From Muribaculaceae bacterium (GTDB lineage Bacteria; Bacteroidota; Bacteroidia; Bacteroidales; Muribaculaceae): a stretch of DNA of 43,703 nucleotides. A program made the position numbers and the translations under genes. The stretch is from contig JAIDTS010000024.1 in the NCBI GenBank assembly GCA_029060585.1, positions 1 to 43,703 on the forward strand, given 5' to 3'. Below the pieces are notes generated by a model that saw nothing but the letters and a program-made list of their open reading frames with translations, did no database searches and was not told where the DNA came from. This document shows positions 36,335 to 43,703 of this stretch, piece by piece (positions within the stretch are counted from its first letter, which is position 1; each line of letters opens with the position of its first letter).

Positions 36335-37873
36335 TTACGCATTTTTCACCCGACTGAATTTTGTTTTGATCAATCCCATCATTGTATTTCGATCGTTTCG
36401 GTCAAGTCCAAGCACACCGGCGATGAAAATGCCGAAAATTGCAGATGTGACCGTGAAAGATAAAATATGAATGACACTGCCGGTGGATATGTGCTCTTTT
36501 ATGGCCCAATACACAGCAATACCGACGAGGGTTACCTTAGCTATCGGAAAGACCACCTCCTTTATATATCTGGAATAAATGAGATTCACCTGGCGATGGG
36601 CTATGATAACTCTTATTACCTGGGCAAAGGTCATTATGCAGATCAGTGTCACAAGCACAAGTATAGCGTTGCGTTCCTTAATGAGTATGAGAGCGGTGAT
36701 AGGCAAATATGAGAGTGTTATGATTCCTGTCGAAAGCTGATAGTTGCGTATATCGCCTGTTGCCTGGATGATACGGCTGATAGGTGGTTCAAGGGAGAGG
36801 ACCATACAGTAGATTAGAAGCAGTTGTGAGAAGGTAGCCATATCCGGAGTTTGTGATTCAGCCCCGAGCCACAATTGAAGTATTCCTTCTATGTTACAGA
36901 TAAGGGGAAAAGAGAGGATGAATATCAGAAGAAAAGATATTTTCGAAGTCTTCATTACGAGATTCATTGCTCTCGTCAGGTCATTGACCGAGTATGCCTT
37001 GATGATCTGTGGACTGACTGCCATGTATAAGTTGATCGAAAATCCGTTTATTACATGGTGAATACGGTCTGCTATGGCTTTGGCAGCATTTAATATGGGT
37101 CCGAAAAATATGTTGAGTAGAATATTCTGCCCCTGAGATGTCAGCAATCCAGAGATTGAGCCGAAGAGGTTCCATCCGGTATATTTCGACACTTCCCTAA
37201 ATATGTTTCCGTCCCACTTCCAAATATAACGGCAGAATTTGAATCTGGAATGACAATAATGCATGGTCATGAAGAATATGACTACTGTTATGAGCGCAGT
37301 TAGCACACCATATAGAATCAGTCTGTCACCTGCATATTTAATAAGCGTGAAAGCAATTGCGAGCTTCATCACTCCTTCCACTATGCTGAAAAGAGCGAAA
37401 GCATTCATTTTCTCGTTGGCTACTATCGAAGAGGAATATGGAATGGTGATGAATCCGATAGCGAAGGAAATTAGGGAAGCCTGATAGACCCAATAGGAGA
37501 CTGTAAGCCTGTCGGGAGGAATTGTAAGCCATTTATATATGAAAAAATAGCCTAATATCTCGCCAAGCAGCAGAAGAATGATTGCCAGCCCGATGAAGCC
37601 CAGAAGCATAATCGTGAATATATGGCTGTATTTGTCATAATCCTTTCTTCCAAGATGAAAAGACAGAAATCTTTGTGTGGCGGAAGTCATGGCTCCTGTC
37701 AGAACGGTCAGCGCAGTCACAACGCTCGCTATAACGTTGTAAAGGCCGAAATCGATGTCTCCCAAAGCTTCAAGCGTAACTCTGACCGCATATAGATTGA
37801 CGAATGTCAGTAACAACAATCTGAAATAGAGCAATCCTGTATTCTTAGCTAGTCTTTTATTGTCGGAGTGCAT
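36335..37873 (-). CDS. wzx: Wzx-type lipid-linked oligosaccharide flippase
   Basis: A 512-residue membrane protein of the MOP superfamily with about 12-14 membrane helices, which would flip the undecaprenyl-linked repeat unit to the periplasm. Its N-terminal LLYFRLLLLTFVNLYAVRVTLEALGDIDFGLYNVIASVV and the GAMTSATQRFLSFHLGR region are typical of Bacteroidales Wzx proteins. It is the first gene of locus B, behind an unusually long, structured leader. Base composition is visibly more AT-rich than housekeeping neighbours, as is common for serotype-specific genes that spread by transfer. Confidence 0.9.
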   Translation of the reverse strand: MHSDNKRLAKNTGLLYFRLLLLTFVNLYAVRVTLEALGDIDFGLYNVIASVVTALTVLTGAMTSATQRFLSFHLGRKDYDKYSHIFTIMLLGFIGLAIILLLLGEILGYFFIYKWLTIPPDRLTVSYWVYQASLISFAIGFITIPYSSSIVANEKMNAFALFSIVEGVMKLAIAFTLIKYAGDRLILYGVLTALITVVIFFMTMHYCHSRFKFCRYIWKWDGNIFREVSKYTGWNLFGSISGLLTSQGQNILLNIFFGPILNAAKAIADRIHHVINGFSINLYMAVSPQIIKAYSVNDLTRAMNLVMKTSKISFLLIFILSFPLICNIEGILQLWLGAESQTPDMATFSQLLLIYCMVLSLEPPISRIIQATGDIRNYQLSTGIITLSYLPITALILIKERNAILVLVTLICIMTFAQVIRVIIAHRQVNLIYSRYIKEVVFPIAKVTLVGIAVYWAIKEHISTGSVIHILSFTVTSAIFGIFIAGVLGLDRNDRNTMMGLIKTKFSRVKNA

Positions 37874-37943
37874 CGAAAGGTATATGTGAGTTGCGCAAGA
37901 ATAGGGTTGTGACGCTTGTACAAGCCCTGATAATGGACATAGT

Positions 37944-38078
37944 ATTCGGAAGACAAATCCGGGAGTAATTCGACAGATTATCTACTTAGATTGGAGATAT
38001 TGTATTGAAGGATAATGTATTCTTTGAATGAATTGAGTGACAAAAATTGATTTTGTATACATAATCTCTCTTCCGAAT
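37944..38078 (-). promoter_or_regulatory. Nested inverted repeats in the locus B leader
   Basis: On the minus-strand RNA the 5' arm ATTCGGAAGA (38069-38078) is fully complementary to 37944-37953, and inside it AGATTAT (38061-38067) pairs with ATAATCT (37975-37981). The two stems share one long loop holding a 26-codon ORF. A local hairpin at 38075-38094 (CCGA/TCGG core) uses bases of the outer 5' arm, so the two folds exclude each other. This is an arrangement like an attenuator; no function is proven. Confidence 0.4.
37982..38062 (-). CDS. Possible 26-residue leader peptide upstream of wzx
   Basis: An ATG-to-TAG frame of 27 codons lies in the wzx leader, preceded by the purine-rich GGAAGAGAG 3-11 nt upstream of the ATG. 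Its product begins MYTKSIFVTQ, is rich in Ile and Gln and has no run of one amino acid. The Shine-Dalgarno-like sequence and the first two bases of the ATG lie in the 5' arms of the inverted repeats, and the stop codon directly abuts the 3' inner arm. The ORF could be translated as a regulatory leader peptide; it could equally be chance in AT-rich DNA. Confidence 0.2.
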   Translation of the reverse strand: MYTKSIFVTQFIQRIHYPSIQYLQSK

Positions 38079-38123
38079 CCGACAAGTCGGGTTCAGATAG
38101 AATCTATTATGCAGATATTTGTG

Positions 38124-38155
38124 CAAAGTTAGTAAAAATAACTGAGATTATGAAA
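38124..38155 (-). promoter_or_regulatory. Promoter of polysaccharide locus B
   Basis: On the minus strand TTTC (38152-38155), a 20-nt spacer and TAACTTTG (38124-38131) match the Bacteroidetes promoter with one change in the -33 box. The start site would be near 38117, about 245 nt before the wzx ATG. Confidence 0.7.
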
Positions 38156-38194
38156 TTTTATATTTAAAATCAGGTGATTTAGGGCTTGTATACA

Positions 38195-38234
38195 TTCGAC
38201 GCCCCGGGTGCACATCGGCATCCGGGGCGTCGAA
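38195..38234 (-). terminator. Terminator-like hairpin after the M16 protease gene
   Basis: A perfect 13-bp GC-rich stem (TTCGACGCCCCGG 38195-38207 with 38222-38234) around a 14-nt loop, 35 bp beyond the protease stop. No proper T run follows on either strand, so it may slow or protect the mRNA end more than terminate by itself. Confidence 0.55.
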
Positions 38235-38268
38235 AATAAGTTGGAAATAAATTGGAGAGCAGCAGTTG

Positions 38269-41187
38269 TCAATATCCGAAGATGTCTTCCTGAGTAAGCA
38301 CCACTACCTTGCCGAGCTTTTCGAGCGCGTCCATGTCGAGGTCTTCGATGTCGCCAAGAATGCAGTAGTAGAATGTGCGTCCCTTGACGTTTTCCTGCTG
38401 AAATTTCACGATGTCTTCAAGCGTCAATGAAGGGAGTGCCTTGAATACGTCGCGGCGTGTGTCATGGTCGTCTCCCATATCCTGAGCGTTGATGTATGCC
38501 CATGCTATGCCGTCCTTTATGATGCGGTCGGTACGAAGGCGGGCATCCAGTCCTTCTTTTGCGAGCTCGAAAGAACGCTGGCTTTCGGGCATGTCGTTGA
38601 TGATTTCGTCAAACGCTGCGATTGCGTCGGCCATCTTGTCGTTTTGAGTGGCTATCTGGGCCGTGTAGGTATAGGGACGATAGGTATAGGCCGGAGCGCC
38701 GTAGCGTGCACTGGCAGAGTAGGCGAGGGAGCGGCTCTCACGCATCTCCTGGAAGACGATGGCGTTCATGGATGAGCCGAAATATTCGTTGTAGAGCTGG
38801 CGCAGTGGTTCGTTTACTGTCCCGTATTTCTCCCCGTTGTTTGAGAATATGCTCATATATAGCTGCTTTGCTGGATAAGGCGCGACGAAGATAATAGTTT
38901 CCTCCGGAGTCTGGAATGGATATTTGTCGGTAGTCTTTATCTGACGCAGTTCAGAGATACCCTTTCCATGATGGGTGTTGAGTGAAGCGAGGAATTCATC
39001 CGGCTTCATGCCTCCGTAGTAGATGATGCGGTGTTCGAGCGAGAGAAGTTCGCGCAGCGAGTCGATTAGTTTCTGCGGATCTGTCTGGCGAAGCTGTGAA
39101 GAGTGGATATCGTCGGTGGAGGGATTGTGGGCTCCGCGCATCATGTAAGAGGCAAGACGGCTGAAATTGGTGCCTTGATTGGTCTTGGCGTTCTCCTCGC
39201 TCTGCGCTATGCGGTCTACAAGAGCGTTGTATGCTTCCTGGTCAACTACGGCATTTGCCAGAAGATCTTCCATCAGCTCCATGGCTTGAGGCATGTTTTC
39301 GCTAAGTCCGGAGAGCACTATATATGTGCGTTTCTGTCCCTGCACGATCCTGAAACTGCAGGCAAGGCTGTAGAGCTTGTCTTTTATCTGCTGGGCGCTC
39401 ATGTCTGGAGTGCCGATATATTCAAGGTAGTCTGATGCTGCTTCGAGAAGAGGATCATTGTCTGTTCCATAGTCGAAAATATAGGTGACCTGGAAGATGT
39501 CGTTGGAGTTGTTGGGCGTGTAGAGCACTTCCACTCCGTTATTGGCCGTAAGTTTGGTGACGTCTTTGCTGAAGTCGAGGAATACCGGTTCGATAGGCAC
39601 TACGTTGAAGTTTCGTATCTCGGTGAGGAATTCGCTTGTTGCGTCGCGGTTGGTTGCGATAGGAGTAAGTGCTGGCTTGGCAATCTTGAGTTCGTTGGGG
39701 TCGTCGCCTTGACGTTTGTAGATGGCTACATAATTTTCCGGTCCGAGGTATTTGTTGGCAACGCGCACAACGTCCTCCTTCGTGATCTTGTCAAGATTGT
39801 TCAGGCGATCTACGACTTCGCTCCATTCCTGGCCGTCGACGAATGCCTGCACATACATGTCAGCACGGCTTTCGTTGCTCTCGAGAGCTCGTTGCCGGGC
39901 CAGTTTCTCGTTGTTCACTATAGCTTTTATGAGATCCTCGGAGAATTCTCCGGCACGTAGCTTTGCTACTTCTGCATTTAGGAGCGCACGCACCTCGTCG
40001 AGTGTCTGGCCCGGTTTGGGGTCTCCGTAGAGGAGAAAAGCGCCCTGGTCGGCGAGGTCGTACATTCCGGCTCCGGTGCCGAGGGTCAGCTGCGGAAGAT
40101 TGACGTCGACGTCGAGTAGGCCAGTGCTTCCGTTGGAGAGTGCCTCTACAGCCACCTGCAGCGCGGGCATGTCCTCATCCCTCACCGCCGGAGTGCGCCA
40201 TGCAAGGAAGATATACTCAGATTCCTTTCCGAGTACTTCGACCTCGATAGGAGATACGATAGGATTGTCGACCGGGAAATTCAGTTCGGGGAGTGCCTGA
40301 TTAGGTTTCAGATGACCGAAATACTTCTCGATAACATCCACCATCTCGTCAGGATCGAAGTCTCCGGAGAGACAGATTGCCATGTTGTTGGGTACATACC
40401 ATGTCTTGTGATAGTTCTTGACATTTGTGATCGAGGGGTTCTTCAGGTGTTCCTGTGTTCCGAGCACAGTCTGCATTCCGTAGGGATGGCTTGGATAGAG
40501 GGCGGCAAGCATTTTCTCGAATACCTTTCGGTTGTCTTTGGTCAGAGACATGTTTTTCTCCTCATAGATGGTCTCGAGTTCCGTGTGGAATCCTCGTATG
40601 ACCGGATTCTCGAACCTGTCGGCCTGTATGCGTGCCCAGTTCTCGATTTGGTTGGAAGGGATATCCTCGACGTAGCAGGTCACGTCCTGAGATGTGTATG
40701 CGTTAGTGCCATCGGCTCCGATGGCCGCCATGAGTTTGTCGTATTCATTCGGGATGGCTATCAGGGACGCCTGATAGCTGACGGAATCGATCTCATGGTA
40801 GATGCGGGCTCTGGCGGCTGAGTCGGTCGTATTTCGGTAGGTCTCGAACAACTGTTCAATTTTGTCGAGCATAGGTTTTTCGGCCGCGTAGTCCTTGGTG
40901 CCGAATTTTTCTGTGCCCTTGAACATCAGATGTTCGAAATAATGGGCGAGGCCGGTGGTCTCCGCCGGATCGTTCTTGCCACCGACGCGCACGGCGATAT
41001 ATGTCTGTATGCGGGGAGTGTCTTTGTTGACTGTCATGAATACCTTGAGCCCGTTGGGAAGGGTATACATTTTTGTGTCGAGGGGATCGCCGGGAACCGT
41101 CTGGAACTGCCTGGCCGCGGGGGCAGCAGCAGCAAACAGAAGCGCGGCTCCAAGTAGAAATGAGCGAAATGAATGTTTCATATGCAT
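38269..41187 (-). CDS. M16 family zinc metalloprotease (pitrilysin/insulinase-like)
   Basis: A 972-residue secreted or periplasmic peptidase with a signal peptide (hydrophobic residues 9-25, cleavage near APAARQ). The N-terminal catalytic M16 domain has the inverted zinc motif HYFEH (H82, E85, H86), with the distal Glu in the HTELETIYEEKN region (about 203-210). A second M16 domain follows, and the C-terminal half (about 530-972) repeats the fold without the metal motif, giving the two-half clam shape of the family. The start is either ATG 41187 or ATG 41181, two codons later; the latter gives a normal MKHSFRS signal start. Confidence 0.94.
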   Translation of the reverse strand: MHMKHSFRSFLLGAALLFAAAAPAARQFQTVPGDPLDTKMYTLPNGLKVFMTVNKDTPRIQTYIAVRVGGKNDPAETTGLAHYFEHLMFKGTEKFGTKDYAAEKPMLDKIEQLFETYRNTTDSAARARIYHEIDSVSYQASLIAIPNEYDKLMAAIGADGTNAYTSQDVTCYVEDIPSNQIENWARIQADRFENPVIRGFHTELETIYEEKNMSLTKDNRKVFEKMLAALYPSHPYGMQTVLGTQEHLKNPSITNVKNYHKTWYVPNNMAICLSGDFDPDEMVDVIEKYFGHLKPNQALPELNFPVDNPIVSPIEVEVLGKESEYIFLAWRTPAVRDEDMPALQVAVEALSNGSTGLLDVDVNLPQLTLGTGAGMYDLADQGAFLLYGDPKPGQTLDEVRALLNAEVAKLRAGEFSEDLIKAIVNNEKLARQRALESNESRADMYVQAFVDGQEWSEVVDRLNNLDKITKEDVVRVANKYLGPENYVAIYKRQGDDPNELKIAKPALTPIATNRDATSEFLTEIRNFNVVPIEPVFLDFSKDVTKLTANNGVEVLYTPNNSNDIFQVTYIFDYGTDNDPLLEAASDYLEYIGTPDMSAQQIKDKLYSLACSFRIVQGQKRTYIVLSGLSENMPQAMELMEDLLANAVVDQEAYNALVDRIAQSEENAKTNQGTNFSRLASYMMRGAHNPSTDDIHSSQLRQTDPQKLIDSLRELLSLEHRIIYYGGMKPDEFLASLNTHHGKGISELRQIKTTDKYPFQTPEETIIFVAPYPAKQLYMSIFSNNGEKYGTVNEPLRQLYNEYFGSSMNAIVFQEMRESRSLAYSASARYGAPAYTYRPYTYTAQIATQNDKMADAIAAFDEIINDMPESQRSFELAKEGLDARLRTDRIIKDGIAWAYINAQDMGDDHDTRRDVFKALPSLTLEDIVKFQQENVKGRTFYYCILGDIEDLDMDALEKLGKVVVLTQEDIFGY

Positions 41188-41205
41188 TTGATTGAATTTT
41201 AGCTA

Positions 41206-41237
41206 CAAAGTTAATTAAAAATCTTGAATTATGGAAA
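41206..41237 (-). promoter_or_regulatory. Promoter of the M16 protease gene
   Basis: On the minus strand TTTC (41234-41237), 20 nt, then TAACTTTG (41206-41213). It has the same TTTC and -7 sequence as the locus B promoter. The predicted leader is only about 12-18 nt, without a Shine-Dalgarno sequence. Confidence 0.7.
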
Positions 41238-41360
41238 TATTCTTGAGGAAATGATAAATATGTCTTAAGATTTACCGGCAGTGGAGCTCATTAGGTAAAG
41301 GAAACACTCTATACAATATAGAAGGTACGAAGTCGTTTTATATATATAGTTGAAAAATAC

Positions 41361-42452
41361 ATGCAGGTTTCTCCTTCTAAAGATAATAAACGACGAATAT
41401 TCAGAAATAACTTCGGAGCGATCCGTTATATACTTGCTCTTGCCATCTTCATAGCGCATTTCAATCTGGCTACAGACAGCCATATTTGGTTTCCTATATC
41501 CGGCTATTACAGAGTGTGCGCGTTTTTCGTGATGAGTGGTTTTTTGATCTACGGCAGTTATTTCAGGTCGTCCGGCTGGCGGGCATATCTCTCCAATCGG
41601 GTCTGGCGTATCATGCCCTCTTATCTGATAACGGTAGTAGGGTGCGCCCTGCTTCTTGTCTTCCTCAGCGACCGCAGCTGGGTCGATTATTTTGTCTCCT
41701 CCCAGTGGCTGCGTTATCTCGTTGCCAATGTCCTTTCGCTCAATTTTATAGAACCTCACCTTCCCGGCGTGTTCACAGACCATCCATACACTGTGATCAA
41801 TGCCTCGCTGTGGACGATGAAGGTGGAATGGTGTCTGTATTTCATTGTGATTCCCGTCGTCTGGTGGACCCGCAAGAGCCAATGGAGTTTCTGGAAGATA
41901 TTCTCATTGATATTCCTTTTCTCTGTCATTTACAAATATGTGTTCGAATGGTATTATGAGCAGACGGGCAATGTCAACTATCGATTTATCGCCAAGCAGT
42001 TTGGCGGCCAGCTTGCATTCTTCTATTCCGGAGTGCTCCTTTTTGTCTATCTTGAGAAAGTGAAGCGGCATAAATGGTGGCTGGCGGCGGTGTGCGTCCC
42101 TGTGCTGATTATCGGTTCTGTATGGTTCCCATGGCACGCTTTGTTTCGGTTCGTGCTGTTTCCTCTTTCTCTTGCAGGCTCTGTGGTGGCGCTCGCCTTC
42201 ATCGGCAGGTGGGGGGCATGGGCCGAGATGTTTGAGAACTGTTCGTATGAGCTTTATCTCTTTCATTTCCCTCTTGTGCAGGTAGCCCATCATTTCAGGC
42301 TCAAGGACTATATCGGGGAACTGCCCGCATTCCTCAGTGTGTTTACGGTCACTGCCGTTCTTGCTTATGTCGTGGCCCGGTATGTCTCGGCCCCTCTCAG
42401 ACGTGCTCACAGGGAGAAGAAAAACGCCGCGGGTCTTAGTTCTGCTAAATGA
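41361..42452 (+). CDS. Acyltransferase family 3 membrane protein (OafA-like)
   Basis: A 363-residue integral membrane acyltransferase that probably O-acetylates a surface or secreted glycan. About ten hydrophobic segments are visible. The family N-terminus is present: FGAIRYILALAIFIAHFNLAT with the Arg and the catalytic-type His, then YYRVCAFFVMSGFLIYGSYFRS and the WRIMPSYL helix, and LWTMKVEWCLYFI further on. It stands alone, divergent from the M16 gene, and no consensus promoter was found before it. It could modify the polysaccharide of loci A and B, a guess from type only. Confidence 0.92.
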   Translation: MQVSPSKDNKRRIFRNNFGAIRYILALAIFIAHFNLATDSHIWFPISGYYRVCAFFVMSGFLIYGSYFRSSGWRAYLSNRVWRIMPSYLITVVGCALLLVFLSDRSWVDYFVSSQWLRYLVANVLSLNFIEPHLPGVFTDHPYTVINASLWTMKVEWCLYFIVIPVVWWTRKSQWSFWKIFSLIFLFSVIYKYVFEWYYEQTGNVNYRFIAKQFGGQLAFFYSGVLLFVYLEKVKRHKWWLAAVCVPVLIIGSVWFPWHALFRFVLFPLSLAGSVVALAFIGRWGAWAEMFENCSYELYLFHFPLVQVAHHFRLKDYIGELPAFLSVFTVTAVLAYVVARYVSAPLRRAHREKKNAAGLSSAK

Positions 42453-42455
42453 TTA

Positions 42456-42487
42456 TTTGCAAAAGTCAGTTTTTATGGCTAATTTTG
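42456..42487 (+). promoter_or_regulatory. Promoter of the GH8 gene
   Basis: TTTG (42456-42459), a 20-nt spacer and TAATTTTG (42480-42487) are a full Bacteroidetes consensus match. It starts four bases after the acyltransferase stop, so the GH8 gene is transcribed on its own with a leader of about 35 nt. Confidence 0.85.
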
Positions 42488-42528
42488 CACGGCTTGTTGA
42501 ACTGTCTTATAAGAATAATTCAATTATC

Positions 42529-43703
42529 ATGAGAAATATTACAATAGTGCTGACGGTATTGTCGTTGATGTCGGTGTCGATATGCAATGGAGAAAACTAT
42601 TTCAATACCCTTATAGGCAAAAGCGATGAGGAGACGAAGGCCAAGATGGATGCCGTCTGGAAGCATTTCTTCACTCCCGGCAACCTTAGTGTGTATGATG
42701 AAGACAATCAGCATAGTGTCTATTATCTTGACGGGGACAAGGGCTTCATCCTTGATACCGGCAGCAATGATGTCCGTACTGAAGGTATGTCGTATGGTAT
42801 GATGATCAGCGTGCAGCTTGACAGACCGGATGAGTTTGACCGTCTATGGCGCTGGAGCAAGGAGCATATGGCCTATGGGCCTGATACGGCATGGGACGGC
42901 TATTTCTGCTGGCAGTGCGCACCGGACGGAACGAAGATCGGAGGCAGCAACGCCTCAGACGGTGAACTATATTATGTCACTTCACTTCTGCTTGCCGGTG
43001 AGAAGTGGAACCGCCCTGACTACACGGCGGAAGCCAATGCTATTCTTGGCAAAATTATGAGTAAGGATGGTGATAAGACAGGAGTATACAACCTTTTTGA
43101 CGAAGAAACGCAGCTGATAACATTCGTGCCAGACAGCGTGGGGCATGTATTTACCGATCCTTCCTACATGCTTCCGGCTTTCCTTGACTATTGGGGTGAG
43201 AAAGCGGACTCACGCAATGACTATTGGAAGGAAGCGGCACAGGCGGCACGCCAGCATCTTATAGTAAGCTCTCATCCTGAAACCGGTCTTCATCCGGACT
43301 ACAGCAACTACGACGGTACGGCTTATGCGTGGCCCCGTGCAGGGTATGACACGTCGATCTATATGTATGACGCCATCCGCTGCGCTATGAATATCGGAAT
43401 GGACGCTTACCTGACGGGAAAGGATACTTGCCGACAGAGCGAAGTGATAGGGAAGATGTTGCGAACATTCAAGCGCGACGGCTATACCCATGCCCGCTTC
43501 CCGCTTGACGGGTCGAATCCTTTCGAAGAATATACATGCGGCATGGCCGGCTCCAACGCCGTAGGAGCGCTCGCGCTCGCAAAATCCGATAATCCCGAAG
43601 ATCGGGCGTTGGCAAAGGAATATCTGGAGCGTCTCTGGAACACAGAACCTCCGACAGGCAAATACCGCTACTATGACGGCATGGTCTATTTCCTCTCCAT
43701 GCT
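42529..43703 (+). CDS. Glycoside hydrolase family 8 (exo-oligoxylanase-like), 3' end outside window
   Basis: An open frame running off the window, 391 codons visible. The (alpha/alpha)6-barrel family 8 marks are clear: the general acid Glu 85 in NDVRTEGMSYGMMI, then LWRWSKEHM, the DGYFCWQCAPDGTK loop, and Asp 281 in SIYMYDAIRCAMNIGMDA at the place of the catalytic base. The pattern is closest to the reducing-end xylose-releasing exo-oligoxylanases (Rex) rather than cellulose-synthase-linked endoglucanases. A hydrophobic N-terminus (residues 5-18, ending near CNG) suggests export. The last base pair of the window leaves about the C-terminal tail unseen. Confidence 0.9.
   Translation, partial: MRNITIVLTVLSLMSVSICNGENYFNTLIGKSDEETKAKMDAVWKHFFTPGNLSVYDEDNQHSVYYLDGDKGFILDTGSNDVRTEGMSYGMMISVQLDRPDEFDRLWRWSKEHMAYGPDTAWDGYFCWQCAPDGTKIGGSNASDGELYYVTSLLLAGEKWNRPDYTAEANAILGKIMSKDGDKTGVYNLFDEETQLITFVPDSVGHVFTDPSYMLPAFLDYWGEKADSRNDYWKEAAQAARQHLIVSSHPETGLHPDYSNYDGTAYAWPRAGYDTSIYMYDAIRCAMNIGMDAYLTGKDTCRQSEVIGKMLRTFKRDGYTHARFPLDGSNPFEEYTCGMAGSNAVGALALAKSDNPEDRALAKEYLERLWNTEPPTGKYRYYDGMVYFLSM

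Larger units (their letters stand above)
37874..38268. other. 395-bp gene-free gap between wzx and the M16 protease gene
   Basis: The longest gene-free stretch of the window. It holds, from right to left: a strong hairpin after the protease gene, the promoter of locus B, a leader of about 245 nt with a 26-codon ORF and nested inverted repeats, and close to wzx a perfect palindrome GCTTGTACAAGC (37914-37925). AT content is high. No full-length gene is seen. Confidence 0.8.

Noticed and set aside
41345..41352. TATAGTTG as a promoter for the acyltransferase gene
   Set aside because: One mismatch in the core, only 8 nt before the ATG, and no -33 element.
41265..41882. Minus-strand frame of 205 codons opposite the acyltransferase
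   Set aside because: Charged, low-complexity-like product antisense to a clear membrane enzyme.

Overview
The window is a continuous stretch of a Bacteroidales chromosome. Three things show this: Bacteroidetes-type promoters (TTTG or a variant, a 20-nt spacer, then TAnnTTTG), few Shine-Dalgarno sequences, and families typical of the phylum (two DUF1573 proteins, a probable DUF4831 protein, class II aldolase, class I fumarase, a 972-residue M16 protease). Gene content and moderate GC fit a gut member such as Muribaculaceae, but that family-level placement is inference. There is no phage, insertion sequence, transposase or CRISPR array.

Layout, left to right. (1) 1-5501, plus strand: 3' part of yidC, an orphan membrane 4Fe-4S protein, then thyA-folA-glycosyltransferase with overlapping ends. 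(2) 5570-5643, minus: tRNA-Pro(TGG), facing the previous genes across a shared terminator. (3) 5808-8103, plus: two secreted DUF1573 proteins and the MeaB GTPase. (4) 8297-15065, plus: polysaccharide locus A, with an initiating phosphoglycosyltransferase (WecA-like), outer-membrane exporter Wza, PHP phosphatase CpsB, DegT aminotransferase, tRNA-modifying TcdA, Wzi-like porin and a small lipoprotein. (5) 15159-24107: class II aldolase (minus), then plus-strand metabolic genes: Nnr, DUF4831, fumarase, AmpG-like transporter, C1 peptidase, RsmA. (6) 24192-37873, minus: polysaccharide locus B, one tightly packed 13-gene operon read from wzx through glycosyltransferases, Wzy and an acetyltransferase to rmlA-C-D, a UDP-sugar 6-dehydrogenase and rmlB. 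(7) 38269-43703: M16 protease (minus), an acyltransferase-3 membrane protein and a GH8 glycosidase cut by the window end (both plus).

Loci A and B look like two halves of one Wzx/Wzy-dependent surface polysaccharide system about 9 kb apart. A supplies initiation, export and surface assembly. B supplies dTDP-rhamnose and a uronic-acid-type sugar, assembles the repeat unit, flips it and polymerises it. The BY-kinase/co-polymerase Wzc and the UpxY/UpxZ regulators of classical Bacteroides capsule loci are absent from the window, although the CpsB phosphatase is present.

The most unusual non-coding feature is the 395-bp gap upstream of locus B (37874-38268). It holds the operon promoter and a leader of about 245 nt. 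In that leader an untracked 26-codon ORF is bracketed by complementary arms that cover its Shine-Dalgarno-like sequence and part of its start codon. This resembles an attenuator or leader-peptide switch but is untested.
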